Source: Mesorhizobium sp. dw_380 (lineage in GTDB: Bacteria > Pseudomonadota > Alphaproteobacteria > Rhizobiales > Rhizobiaceae). Taken from it: a stretch of DNA of 64,000 nucleotides. The notes under the pieces are model-generated. The model was not told where the DNA came from. It did not search any database and saw only the letters and a list, made by a program, of their open reading frames with translations. Of the stretch, positions 46,720-55,625 are shown one piece after another. A program made the position numbers and the translations under genes. How positions within the stretch are numbered: position 1 is the stretch's first letter; each line of letters opens with the position of its first letter. Location: positions 62,001 to 126,000 of the forward strand of contig NZ_JAFFIW010000012.1 in the NCBI RefSeq assembly GCF_018588885.1, in the 5' to 3' direction.

Positions 46720-47130
46720 TTTATGAGTCAAGCCTGATTTACCAGGTGTTAATCAATTATGGGTTGCGGGCGTCATTAGGTGTGCAAGAAATGCTCAAAG
46801 TTTGACCTCTTTGAGGTCGAGGCCAGGCGCAATCGCCTCTGCTCGCTGGCGATTCTTTAAGCAATTGATTTGCTTATGATAAAATTTCATCCGGCTGATG
46901 CTTTTTTAGGCGTCGCTAAAAAGACTGATTTTTGTTAGCCAATTCGGAACTGATGGCCGGTTGGACCCGTTCGGAAGGACTGGATACTTGCCCGCGTTCG
47001 AAGGTAGGCAAACGCTCTGGTTGCAAGGTACCGCGCTGCAAAAGGAAAGGCTTTACGGCGCCGAGATTTTTGAGGATGCTTCGCTTCGCACTTGCAGCAT
47101 GCGTGTCGCGCAAACCGCTTTTTGGAGACT
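46720..47130. other. intergenic region between lasA and the nucleotidyltransferase gene
   Basis: About 410 bp, relatively AT-rich, with no gene I can support. It holds a perfect palindrome GACCTC-TTT-GAGGTC (46804-46818) and AAGCA-N7-TGCTT near 46860. The divergent promoters of lasA and the nucleotidyltransferase gene must be in this DNA. Confidence 0.5.
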
Positions 47131-48270
47131 ATGCGCTCAATGGCCTTGCCGGAAAGTTCCTATGAACGACTGCGCGCCGCCGACTGCGCCGAAGAGATTG
47201 CCTATGTTCAGGCCTGCCTGCGATTGTATTTCGCCGGGCCGGCCGCCTCGGCAAGTCACGTGTCGACGCCGAGCCTTTCCGACACCGCCGTCGCCGACAT
47301 CGCCAGGCTGAACAAGGTCGCCATTTTCGTTCTGAAGGCGCTGTCGCGCGCGCCTGCGGCCGAAAGGCCGGCTGAGCTGTTCCAATGGCTCGACACCTAT
47401 CGCAGGCAGACGGTTTCGATGAACGCCGCCTGCCTCATGGATTCGATAGCAATCCATCAGGCGCTGCACGACAGCCAGATCGATTTCGTCTTTCTGAAGG
47501 GCCCGTTCCAGCAGCACCTGCTCTACGACGACCACTTCATGAAGCCTTCGGGCGATATCGACATCCTGGTTTCCCCGGCCGGTTTCTCGAAAGCGCGCGA
47601 TGTTCTGCGTTCGATCGGCTACGAAGTATCAGGCAAGTCGCGCTCGGTCTGGTGGGTTCGCTTCCTTGGCGAACAGCATATGATCCGCGGCAACGGGCCG
47701 AAATCGTCCACGGTCGACCTTCACTATCGCCTCCAGCAGCCAGGCTCGCCCAGTCCGCGCGATGCAGACGGGTTCCTGCGGCGCAAACGGCTGGTCGAGA
47801 TTGCCGGCACCGAAGTGCCGTTCACCTCGGTCGCCGACACTCTGATGCTGTCCTGCATCAGCGTCGCCAAGGCACTGTTCAACCGCGAACCCTGCGCTGG
47901 CTATGTCTGTGATATCAGAGCCAGCGCCAACCGTCTCGACGACGCCGAGCAACGCCAAGTGCTCGATGCGGCGGTGAGCCAGGGGTTGGACGACACGCTG
48001 CTGCTCGGCCTGCGCGCCGCCGATGTGCTGCTGGGCGGCACCGGTACGCTTTTGTCGGAACGGGCCAAGCCGATCCTGTCGCGCATCGGCAACGAGGACC
48101 TGCTCAACATGGTCATCGCGCCATGGCTGTCGTCCTTGCGATGGCCGCAGCGGCGAACGGTGTTGTGGGAATTGTGCGGCAGGGCTCCCGTCCGCTACCT
48201 GGCCGAGGCTGGCTGGGCAGCGTCGGCGGACATCAGCCGCCGCATCTTCGAGCGGCCGGCCAGTCCGTGA
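47131..48270 (+). CDS. nucleotidyltransferase-fold protein associated with the lasso cluster
   Basis: A 379-residue protein of the PF14907-like nucleotidyltransferase family. DFVFLKGPFQQHLLY and PSGDIDILVSPAGF contain the catalytic acidic pair Asp142 and Asp144. Related genes occur next to HprK-like kinases in lasso clusters such as pseudomycoidin, where such a protein was linked to attachment of hexose to the phosphorylated C-terminus (from memory). It is divergent from lasA. ATG 47131 is used; ATG 47140 is an alternative. Confidence 0.75.
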   Translation: MRSMALPESSYERLRAADCAEEIAYVQACLRLYFAGPAASASHVSTPSLSDTAVADIARLNKVAIFVLKALSRAPAAERPAELFQWLDTYRRQTVSMNAACLMDSIAIHQALHDSQIDFVFLKGPFQQHLLYDDHFMKPSGDIDILVSPAGFSKARDVLRSIGYEVSGKSRSVWWVRFLGEQHMIRGNGPKSSTVDLHYRLQQPGSPSPRDADGFLRRKRLVEIAGTEVPFTSVADTLMLSCISVAKALFNREPCAGYVCDIRASANRLDDAEQRQVLDAAVSQGLDDTLLLGLRAADVLLGGTGTLLSERAKPILSRIGNEDLLNMVIAPWLSSLRWPQRRTVLWELCGRAPVRYLAEAGWAASADISRRIFERPASP

Positions 48271-48334
48271 TGGCGGTGGCGTCGGAATGCGTACAGGGCG
48301 AGGGCAGATCGGAACCTGTGCAAGAGGCAAACTT

Positions 48335-49357
48335 ATGTCGATGACGAAATCCGAGGTCTGCGTGATCATCGCGGCCAAAAATGCGGCGCGCACGATCGCG
48401 GTCGCTATCGCATCCGCGTTGCGCGAACCGGAAGTGGCGGAGGTCGTCGTCGTCGACGACGGCTCCACAGATGATACGGCCGAGGTCGCCCGCTCCGCCG
48501 ACGACGGCAGCGGCCGGCTCAAGGTGATGCGCCTCGACGTCAATCGCGGCCCTTCCTTCGCCCGCAATGCCGCGATCGCCGCCTCCAAAGCGCCGTTCAT
48601 CAGCATTCTGGACGCCGACGACTTCTTCCTCGAGGGCCGGTTCCGCAACCTGTTTGCCGGCGCCGATTGGGATTTCGCGGCCGACAACATCATGCTCATC
48701 AGGGATGACGCGACGGATGATGCGACGAAAATCGCCGCCCCCGACTTTGCCGCCGATCCGGAATTCCTCGACTTCGAGCGTTTCGTCGAGGGCAACATCT
48801 CCAGGCGCCGCGTGCAAAGAGGCGAACTTGGCTTCTTGAAGCCCGTGATCAGCCGTGCCTTCCTCGACCGGCACGGACTGCGCTACGATGAGAGCCTGCG
48901 CCTGGGCGAGGACTATGAACTCTACGCGCGCGCTGTCGCCCACGGCGCGCGGTTCAAGGTCATCCGCTCCTGCGGCTACGGCGCCATCGTGCGCGCCGAT
49001 TCGCTCAGCGGCCGCCACAAGACGCAGGACCTGAAGCGATTGGCCGACGCAGATCTGGCGCTGCTGGCGATCGACAGCCTGCCGGAAGGCTCCAAAGCGG
49101 TGCTGCGGCGGCATGAGCGGCACGTGCGCGACAAATACCGGCTGCGCAATTTTCTCGATGTGAAGGCCGAGCGCGGGCTGGCCTCGGCCGCGGCCTATGC
49201 CTTCGCAAGTCAATCCAACCTGGTCCCCATCGTCCAGGGCGTGGCGTCCGACAAGCTCGAGGCATTGTTTCGTCGTGTTGGCCTCATGTCCGGCCACAAA
49301 CATGTGCCGCCGCTGCGTTTCCTGATGGCTGGAACCAGCACGGGCAAGGAGCGGTAA
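48335..49357 (+). CDS. GT2-family glycosyltransferase
   Basis: A 340-residue GT-A enzyme. CVIIAAKNAARTIAVAI, VVVVDDGSTDDTAEVA (donor-binding Asp), GPSFARNAAIAASKAPFISI and LDADDFF (the DxD) are in order. It resembles the ExoO/ExoU/ExoW group of succinoglycan glycosyltransferases; the donor is not certain. AGAGG precedes ATG 48335. It follows the nucleotidyltransferase gene by 64 bp and may be transcribed with it. Confidence 0.85.
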   Translation: MSMTKSEVCVIIAAKNAARTIAVAIASALREPEVAEVVVVDDGSTDDTAEVARSADDGSGRLKVMRLDVNRGPSFARNAAIAASKAPFISILDADDFFLEGRFRNLFAGADWDFAADNIMLIRDDATDDATKIAAPDFAADPEFLDFERFVEGNISRRRVQRGELGFLKPVISRAFLDRHGLRYDESLRLGEDYELYARAVAHGARFKVIRSCGYGAIVRADSLSGRHKTQDLKRLADADLALLAIDSLPEGSKAVLRRHERHVRDKYRLRNFLDVKAERGLASAAAYAFASQSNLVPIVQGVASDKLEALFRRVGLMSGHKHVPPLRFLMAGTSTGKER

Positions 49358-49474
49358 GGCGCGGGGAATGTTCGGTTTGTCGGCCGACAGCAGCCTCGTC
49401 GCGCAACCATTTCCGGCGGATTTATGAGTTTACGAATTGGGTGGTTGCCTCACGGCTCAGGTGATGGCAGTCTA

Positions 49475-49489
49475 TGTTGCGGTGCAGCA
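49475..49489. promoter_or_regulatory. EPS/lasso palindrome, site 5 (before the coiled-coil gene)
   Basis: TGTTGC-GGT-GCAGCA, in the 289-bp gap 49358-49646, 158 bp before the next start. No other structure was recognised in the gap. Confidence 0.5.
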
Positions 49490-49646
49490 AATTGGACGAC
49501 CAGCCGAACTGGCCCCCGATCGGATTGGTCTGAAGTCTCTCCCGTCGGAGGAGCGGGACGACGCGGTACCCGTTTTTTTTTACCCCGGTTGCGGGGATCG
49601 GCCAGTAGCCCGGCACGCCAGCCGGCGATGACAGGAATTTAAGCTC

Positions 49647-50054
49647 ATGGCCTCGATATTCGGCTTCAGATCAAGGGATCCGGCCCGCGACCGGCAGGCC
49701 GACATCTCGCGCCTCGACCGGCTGGCGAAGCTGTTCGAGCAGATCGCCGCCGAGATCGAGGCCGAGAAAACCGGCCTGGAGAGCCGCTACCGCAAGACGG
49801 CGACCAACGCGGCCTTCCTCGTCGAAGCCATGGAAAACGGCTCCGCTTCCGAGAGGCGGTCATCCGAAGTCAGCGGGCTGACGCAATCGATCCTGAATTG
49901 TGAGCGCCGCATCGCGGCGCTGTCGCGCCAGAACGTCATGATGAAGGAGGTTCGTCATTCGCTGGATATGGTCTTCGATGACGCTGAGGCGTCCGGTTCG
50001 GCAACCGCGGCCGATTTCGCCAGGCCCGCGGGTGCCGGCCGAGCGCGGACGTGA
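49647..50054 (+). CDS. hypothetical coiled-coil protein
   Basis: A 135-residue protein I do not recognise. Residues 18-105 are mostly heptad-like helices (SRLDRLAKLFEQIAAEIEAE, then GLTQSILNCERRIAALSRQ), so a coiled coil is likely. It is not secreted. It lies between a glycosyltransferase and the ExoK-like hydrolase and has an EPS/lasso palindrome in its upstream DNA, so a role in polysaccharide assembly is possible. Confidence 0.6.
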   Translation: MASIFGFRSRDPARDRQADISRLDRLAKLFEQIAAEIEAEKTGLESRYRKTATNAAFLVEAMENGSASERRSSEVSGLTQSILNCERRIAALSRQNVMMKEVRHSLDMVFDDAEASGSATAADFARPAGAGRART

Positions 50055-50195
50055 AGGCGGGGACTGCTGCAAAGGATGATGCAAGACAGCGAAGGAACTT
50101 CGAGAGGCTCAAAAAGGAGGTCAAGGTTGGCCCGTTTGGAAGCGGTTCAAATGTCGACGTTGGGTTGAAGGCGCACAGCACAAGGTGAGTTTGAT

Positions 50196-51059
50196 ATGAG
50201 TTCTGGTCCGAAAACCACGTCCACGACAGCAATTGACGCAATGTCCTTCGCGCGCAAAACCCGGCAGGCCGGGCTGCGGCGATTGGTTTTGCCCAGTGCG
50301 CTGCTGCTGGCCGCTCTTGGCTGTCTCTCGGCAGTTCCTGCCCATGCACAGGATATCGAGACGGCTCCTTCTTTCGTCGACGATTTCACCAGCTTCAACC
50401 GTGAGCGCTGGTACGTTTCCGACGGCTGGACGAACGGCAGCCACCAGAATTGCACCTGGTCGAAGAAGCAGGTCAGCCTGTCGGACGGCGCGCTGTCGCT
50501 GAGCTTCGAGAAAGGGAAAACGAAGGATCGCGAATTCGCCTGCGGCGAGATCCAGACCAAGCAGCGCTTCGGCTACGGCACCTATGAGGCGCGGATGAAG
50601 ACCGACACCGGGCCGGGCTTCAACGCGGCTTTCTTCTCCTATATCGGCCCGTCCGACAAGCAGCCTTGGGACGAGATCGATTTCGAGATCCTGACCAAGG
50701 ACACATCCAAGGTGCAGGTCAATGCCTATATCGCCGGCAAGGGCAAGAACGAGAAGCTGGTCGACGTGCCGGGCGGCACCGACAGAGCCTACAACGACTA
50801 TGCCTTCGTCTGGCAGAAGGACAGTTTGCGCTGGTACGTCAACGGCCAGCTGGTGAACACCATCACCGATCCGGCGAAGCTGCCCAGCCATGCGCAGAAG
50901 ATCTTCTTCAGCCTTTGGGGCAGCGACACGATGAAGAGCTGGATGGGCGCGTTCGCGGATCCCGGCCGCAAGGTTTCGCTGCAGGTCGAGCGCGTTGCCT
51001 TCACCGCGCTCGGCCAACCCTGCCAATTTCCGGAATCGCTGGCATGCACTATAAAATGA
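50196..51059 (+). CDS. exoK: secreted GH16 endoglycanase (ExoK-like)
   Basis: A 287-residue glycoside hydrolase family 16 protein. A long N-terminal region ends in a Sec signal ([16 protein letters not shown], cleavage near residue 51). The catalytic motif is WDEIDFEIL with Glu160, Asp162 and Glu164. In S. meliloti ExoK cleaves nascent succinoglycan to lower its chain length. ATG 50196 has AAGGTGAG upstream; ATG 50241 would shorten the leader. The UDP-glucose dehydrogenase gene follows after 67 bp. Confidence 0.88.
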   Translation: MSSGPKTTSTTAIDAMSFARKTRQAGLRRLVLPSALLLAALGCLSAVPAHAQDIETAPSFVDDFTSFNRERWYVSDGWTNGSHQNCTWSKKQVSLSDGALSLSFEKGKTKDREFACGEIQTKQRFGYGTYEARMKTDTGPGFNAAFFSYIGPSDKQPWDEIDFEILTKDTSKVQVNAYIAGKGKNEKLVDVPGGTDRAYNDYAFVWQKDSLRWYVNGQLVNTITDPAKLPSHAQKIFFSLWGSDTMKSWMGAFADPGRKVSLQVERVAFTALGQPCQFPESLACTIK

Positions 51060-51126
51060 TTGGGAAAGTCGGAATGAACCGGCCGCACCGAAAACGCTTC
51101 GCGGCCCTGAACAGGAACGAAACCGA

Positions 51127-52458
51127 ATGAACTTGACGGTGTTTGGAATTGGCTATGTCGGCCTGGTGCAGGCGGCCGTGCTTGCCGAAGTTGGCCACCA
51201 GGTTGTTTGCGTCGACATCGACGCAAACAAGGTGGAGAGGCTCAACCAGGGCTTCGTCCCGATTTTCGAGCCGGGCCTCGAAAGCATCGTCAGGGAGAAT
51301 CACGCCGCCGGCCGCATCAAATTCACCACCGACGCCGCTGCCGCCGTCAGGCACGGCGAAATCCAGATGATCGCGGTCGGCACGCCGCCCGGCGAGGATG
51401 GTTCGGCCGATCTCAAATACGTGCTGGCGGTCGCCGAGACTATCGGCCGCGAGATGGAGACCGCCAAGATCGTCGTCGGCAAGTCGACCGTGCCGGTCGG
51501 CACCTGCGAAAAGGTGAAGGCCAGGATCGCCGAGACGCTGAAGAAGAGAGGGCGCGAGGATTTGAGTTTCGACGTCGCCTCCAATCCCGAATTCCTCAAG
51601 GAAGGCTCGGCCGTCGCCGACTGCATGAAGCCCGACCGCATCATCGTCGGCACGTCCAGCGAGGACACCGAGGCGGTGATGCGCGAGCTCTACGCCCCGT
51701 TCAACCGCAACCACGAGAAGATGATCGTGATGGACGTGCGCAGCGCCGAATTCACCAAATACGCCGCCAACTGCATGCTGGCGACCAAGATCAGCTTCAT
51801 GAACGAGATGGCCAACCTCGCCGAGCAGCTCGGCGCCGACATCGAGGAGGTGCGCAAGGGTATCGGCAGCGATCCTCGCATCGGCTACCACTTCATCTAT
51901 CCAGGTCTCGGCTATGGCGGCTCGTGTTTCCCCAAGGATGTGCGGGCGCTGATCAAGACCGCCGAGGGCGTCAAGTTCGACGCCAAGCTGCTGCGCGCCG
52001 TGGAGGAGCGCAACAACGATCAGAAATCCGTCCTGTTCGACAAGGTGAACCGCTATTTCAAGGGCAACCTAAGGGGCAAGACCTTTGCGTTGTGGGGCCT
52101 GGCCTTCAAGCCCAACACCGACGACATGCGCGAGGCGCCTGCTCGTGTGCTGATGGAAGCGCTCTGGAAGGCCGGCGCTACGGTGCAGGCCTATGACCCC
52201 GAGGCGATGCAGGAATGCCAGGCCATCTACGGCCTGCGCGACGACCTCATGCTGTGCGGCACCAAGGAAGCGGCCTTGCGCGGCGCCGATGCGCTGATGA
52301 TCGCCACCGAATGGAAGAGCTTTCGTGCGCCGTCCTTCGACGCTCTGAAGCACGCGCTGACCACGCCGGTCATTTTCGATGGCCGCAACCTCTATGATCC
52401 CAAGGTCGTGGCGCGCCACGGCATCGAATACCACTCGATCGGCAGAATGGCGGCATGA
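51127..52458 (+). CDS. UDP-glucose 6-dehydrogenase
   Basis: A 443-residue enzyme making UDP-glucuronate. [18 protein letters not shown] is the NAD motif; [18 protein letters not shown] and the catalytic Cys267 in [12 protein letters not shown] are conserved, and [16 protein letters not shown] closes the C-terminal domain. It indicates that the polysaccharide contains glucuronic (or galacturonic) acid. It is followed within 70 bp by a GMC dehydrogenase gene. Confidence 0.95.
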   Translation: MNLTVFGIGYVGLVQAAVLAEVGHQVVCVDIDANKVERLNQGFVPIFEPGLESIVRENHAAGRIKFTTDAAAAVRHGEIQMIAVGTPPGEDGSADLKYVLAVAETIGREMETAKIVVGKSTVPVGTCEKVKARIAETLKKRGREDLSFDVASNPEFLKEGSAVADCMKPDRIIVGTSSEDTEAVMRELYAPFNRNHEKMIVMDVRSAEFTKYAANCMLATKISFMNEMANLAEQLGADIEEVRKGIGSDPRIGYHFIYPGLGYGGSCFPKDVRALIKTAEGVKFDAKLLRAVEERNNDQKSVLFDKVNRYFKGNLRGKTFALWGLAFKPNTDDMREAPARVLMEALWKAGATVQAYDPEAMQECQAIYGLRDDLMLCGTKEAALRGADALMIATEWKSFRAPSFDALKHALTTPVIFDGRNLYDPKVVARHGIEYHSIGRMAA

Positions 52459-52525
52459 GACAGGGCGCGGAGAGCCCGAGGCTCAATCCTGCGGGCGCGC
52501 CCGGCGCGGAAAGGAGTTGTGGCTG

Positions 52526-53968
52526 ATGGTGCTGGACGTAAAGCCAGAGCAAATTACCAAGGATCATTTCGATCTTGTCGCGATCGGTTCCGGCTTCGGC
52601 TCGGCCTTTTTCCTGCACGAGTTCGCCAAGCGGCGTAAGGCGCGCATCCTGGTGCTGGAATGGGGCCGGCACAACACGCATGAATGGCAGCTCGGCCAGA
52701 ACGCCAACACCGATATCGACGACGAAACGACCTACAAGACCAATTCCGACAAGCCGTGGAATTACACGATCGGGCTGGGCGGCGGGACCAATTGCTGGTT
52801 CGCGCAGACGCCAAGGTTTCATCCCAATGATTTCAGGCTGAAAAGCACCTACGGCATCGGCAATGACTGGCCGATCAGCTATGATGACGTCGAGCCGTTC
52901 TACTGCGATGCCGAGGAGATCATGTCGATCTCGGGCGATCCCGACATGGCGGCGATGCTACCGCGTTCGAAGCCGTTTCCGCAGCCGCCGCATCGCATGT
53001 CGACGCCGGACAGGATGATGAAGGCGGCCCAGCCCGACCAGCACTTCGTCATGCCCACCGCCCGCGCCCGCGTGCCGACCGCGCAGCGCACGTCGTGCTG
53101 TGCCAATCTGCGCTGCTGGCTGTGCCCGGTCGACGCCAAATTCACCGCCAACAACGGCCTGATGCATGTCTTCGAGCATCCCGACGTTTCGGTTTGCCTC
53201 GGCGCGGAAGTGCGGCGGCTCGACCATGTCGGCGGCACGGTCCGTTCGGTTACCTTCGCCCATGACGGCAAGGAATACCAGGTCAGCGGCGACCTCTTCA
53301 TTCTCGGCGCCAATGCCATCCAGAGCGCCGCGATCATGCTGCGATCAGGCCTCGGAGACGAATTCGTCGGGCGCGGCCTGCATGAATCCTATGGCTGGAA
53401 TTTCGAAGTCTATCTAGACGGCGTCGACAATTTCGACGGCAGCACCATCACCACCGGCCTGAATTTCGGCCTCTATGATGGTCCGCACCGGTCCGAGCAC
53501 GCGGCGGCACTGGTCTATTTCGAGAACCGCTGGCAACACGGGATGCGTGCCGAGAAGGGGCGGCTGCGCCAAGCTCTGCCGCTTGTCGTGGTCACTGAAA
53601 ACCTGCTCGACCACGAGAATTTCGTCACCCTCGACGACGACGACAATGCTTTCGTCAGTTTCAAGGCGCCGTCGGACTATGCAGTCAAAGGCATGGCTCG
53701 GGCGCTGGAGAAATTGCCTGAGCTGCTTGCCCCGCTGCCGGTCGAAAGGCTCTTCGACCGCGGCATCCGGCCAACGGAATCGCATGTCCAGGGCACGCTG
53801 AGGATGGGCACTGGCCCGGCCGATTCTGTTGTCGACAGCAGCATGATCCATCACCGGTTGAGAAACCTGGTTGTCGTGGGCACCAGCACCTATCCAAGCT
53901 GCTCCTGCGCCAACCCGAGCCTGACCGCGGCAGCTTTGTCCTTGCGGGCGGCGAGCCGCATCGCGTGA
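52526..53968 (+). CDS. GMC-family sugar/alcohol dehydrogenase with a Cys motif
   Basis: A 480-residue glucose-methanol-choline oxidoreductase with no signal peptide. FAD motif AIGSGFGSAFFLHEF is at about 19-33; GLGGGTNCWFAQTPRFHP is the GMC signature; the catalytic His is in SHVQGTLRMG and the Asn in SCANPSLTAAA. Cys191, 192, 197 and 200 (TSCCANLRCWLCPVD) resemble the [3Fe-4S]-binding cysteines of bacterial FAD-glucose dehydrogenases, with one residue less between the last two. AAGGAG precedes ATG 52526. The next gene encodes a small Tat-leader partner. Confidence 0.82.
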   Translation: MVLDVKPEQITKDHFDLVAIGSGFGSAFFLHEFAKRRKARILVLEWGRHNTHEWQLGQNANTDIDDETTYKTNSDKPWNYTIGLGGGTNCWFAQTPRFHPNDFRLKSTYGIGNDWPISYDDVEPFYCDAEEIMSISGDPDMAAMLPRSKPFPQPPHRMSTPDRMMKAAQPDQHFVMPTARARVPTAQRTSCCANLRCWLCPVDAKFTANNGLMHVFEHPDVSVCLGAEVRRLDHVGGTVRSVTFAHDGKEYQVSGDLFILGANAIQSAAIMLRSGLGDEFVGRGLHESYGWNFEVYLDGVDNFDGSTITTGLNFGLYDGPHRSEHAAALVYFENRWQHGMRAEKGRLRQALPLVVVTENLLDHENFVTLDDDDNAFVSFKAPSDYAVKGMARALEKLPELLAPLPVERLFDRGIRPTESHVQGTLRMGTGPADSVVDSSMIHHRLRNLVVVGTSTYPSCSCANPSLTAAALSLRAASRIA

Positions 53969-53981
53969 GAGGAGCAGACCG

Positions 53982-54431
53982 ATGATCGAAATCACACGGC
54001 GCTCGGCACTGGCAATCATGGCCGGTGGAGTTGCCTCGACAGGCGTTGCCTATGCGGCCGTCTCCTCGTTTTCGGACGAGGATCTGGTTCGCGTCACGCT
54101 CGAAAAATATTTCGGCAGGCTGAACATGCGCATTGAGCATCTGCAGCAGTTCGTGCTGGCGTTCCGCAACCGGAACCCGTGGATATTCCCAAGTAAAAAA
54201 CTCAGTGATGCCATCACCTTGCTCGAAACGACGAAGCTCGGGCAGGCACGCGATTTGCTGCCGAGGCAGAAGCGGCGCGATCTCACGCATTTCGATCGCT
54301 GGCTGGTTGCTGAGTTCCATATGCTGACGGACTACGCCTGGCGCAGTTCGCCCGATGATCCGATCCGGTTCACCGGATGGCAGCCATGCACCAATCCGTT
54401 CGCGACGCTTGATGCGCCGCGAAATGCCTGA
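53982..54431 (+). CDS. small Tat-leader partner of the GMC dehydrogenase
   Basis: A 149-residue protein beginning MIEITRRSALAIMAGGVAST, a twin-arginine signal (Arg6-Arg7, hydrophobic stretch, AYA near 25). The mature part is helical and contains EFHMLTDYAWRSSPDDPI. It resembles small subunits of membrane dehydrogenases (gluconate-2-dehydrogenase subunit 3 or FAD-GDH gamma), which carry the Tat signal for a leaderless GMC subunit. It lies 13 bp after the GMC gene with GAGGAG before ATG 53982. No cytochrome subunit is seen. Confidence 0.65.
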   Translation: MIEITRRSALAIMAGGVASTGVAYAAVSSFSDEDLVRVTLEKYFGRLNMRIEHLQQFVLAFRNRNPWIFPSKKLSDAITLLETTKLGQARDLLPRQKRRDLTHFDRWLVAEFHMLTDYAWRSSPDDPIRFTGWQPCTNPFATLDAPRNA

Positions 54432-54500
54432 GGCGGCCTTCGACGCGGCTCTTCATCGGGCCGCAGGGAATGAAACGCGAAAAGACCAGGAGCCAGGATC

Positions 54501-55580
54501 ATGAAAGTTCTTTTTGCAGGCGGCAACGGCTACCCGCCGGAGTTCAGCGGCGGCGTCCAGTCCAGCACGCATCATCTGGCCGAACAACTGATCGAGCACG
54601 GGCATGAGGCCGCGGTGCTTGCCGCCCTGTTCGGCGACGGTGTCTTCGGCTTCAAGGCGCGCGCCAAGATGAAGCTGTTGCGCCAACCGGCGGTCGTCGA
54701 CAGTTTTCCCGGCTACCCGGTGATCCGGGCGTGGTTCCCCTGGGAGGCGGCAAGCTTTGCCGTCAACCGGGTGAAGCCGGATGTGGCGGTGGTTCAGTGT
54801 CACAAGTCGGTTCCGCTCGGCAAGGCTCTGCAGGCGGAGGGCGTGCCGCTGGTCGTCTATCTCCGCAATGTCGAGTTTCATGAACTGGGCGGTGACCTGC
54901 GCGAATTGCGCTCCGCACTCTACATCGCCAATTCCGAATTCACCGCGCGCACCTACAGCAGGGAGTTCGGCATTGATGCGGCGGTGATCCCGCCGACCAT
55001 CAATCCGATGCATTACAGCACGCCGAGCACGGGCCAGTTCGTCACCCTGATCAACCCCTATGAGGAAAAAGGCTTTGAGCTGGCGGTGCGTCTTGCCGGC
55101 GCCTGCCCCGAAATCCCGTTCCTGTTCGTCGAAAGCTGGAAGCTGGACGAAGACCATCGGGCGCGCATCGAAGATACGATCGAGCCGCTCGGCAATGTCA
55201 CGCTGGAAAGCCGCACCAGCGACATGAAGACGGTCTATGGCCGCACCAGGATCCTGCTTGCGCCCAGCAAATGGGAGGAGGCCTGGGGCCGTGTCGCATC
55301 CGAGGCTCATTGCAGCGGCATCCCGGTCGTCGGCTCGCGGCGCGGCGGCCTGCCGGAAGCGATCGGTCCCGGCGGCGCGGTGCTCGACTATGACGCGCCG
55401 CTCGCCGACTGGGTCGCGGCCGTCAGGCAGTTGTGGAACGACAACCAGGAATATGACCGGGTCTCGGGTCTCGCGCGCAGCTTCGCGGCGCGCCCGGAAC
55501 TCGATCCCGACCGTCAGTTCGTCACCTTCTTCTCAATACTGGACAGGGCGGTGCAGCAGCGTGCGCGCCAGGCCGCCTAA
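54501..55580 (+). CDS. GT4-family glycosyltransferase
   Basis: A 359-residue GT-B enzyme. N-terminal GGNGYPPEFSGGVQSSTHHL is the acceptor loop; LINPYEEKGFELAVRLA and RTRILLAPSKWEEAWGRVAS and EAHCSGIPVVGSRRGGLPEA hold the GT4 nucleotide-sugar site with two acidic residues. AGGAGCCAGGATC precedes ATG 54501. It probably adds a sugar to the exopolysaccharide unit; the donor is unknown. Confidence 0.85.
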   Translation: MKVLFAGGNGYPPEFSGGVQSSTHHLAEQLIEHGHEAAVLAALFGDGVFGFKARAKMKLLRQPAVVDSFPGYPVIRAWFPWEAASFAVNRVKPDVAVVQCHKSVPLGKALQAEGVPLVVYLRNVEFHELGGDLRELRSALYIANSEFTARTYSREFGIDAAVIPPTINPMHYSTPSTGQFVTLINPYEEKGFELAVRLAGACPEIPFLFVESWKLDEDHRARIEDTIEPLGNVTLESRTSDMKTVYGRTRILLAPSKWEEAWGRVASEAHCSGIPVVGSRRGGLPEAIGPGGAVLDYDAPLADWVAAVRQLWNDNQEYDRVSGLARSFAARPELDPDRQFVTFFSILDRAVQQRARQAA

Positions 55581-55613
55581 ATATGTGGAACGGCTTTCCA
55601 TCCGGATTGCGTC
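55581..55613. repeat. degenerate copy of the palindromic intergenic repeat
   Basis: ATGTGGAACGGCTTTCCATC, followed by CGGATTGCGTCGC, aligns with the GTGAAGCGGTTTTCCGTCCG part of the repeat at 37545-37696. It fills the gap between two convergent genes. Confidence 0.45.
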
Positions 55614-55625
55614 GCAGCACGGAAA

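Noticed and set aside
49422..49616. A 64-residue minus-strand frame in the gap before the coiled-coil gene
   Set aside because: No ribosome-binding site, no recognisable sequence, and it crosses the palindromic site at 49475.
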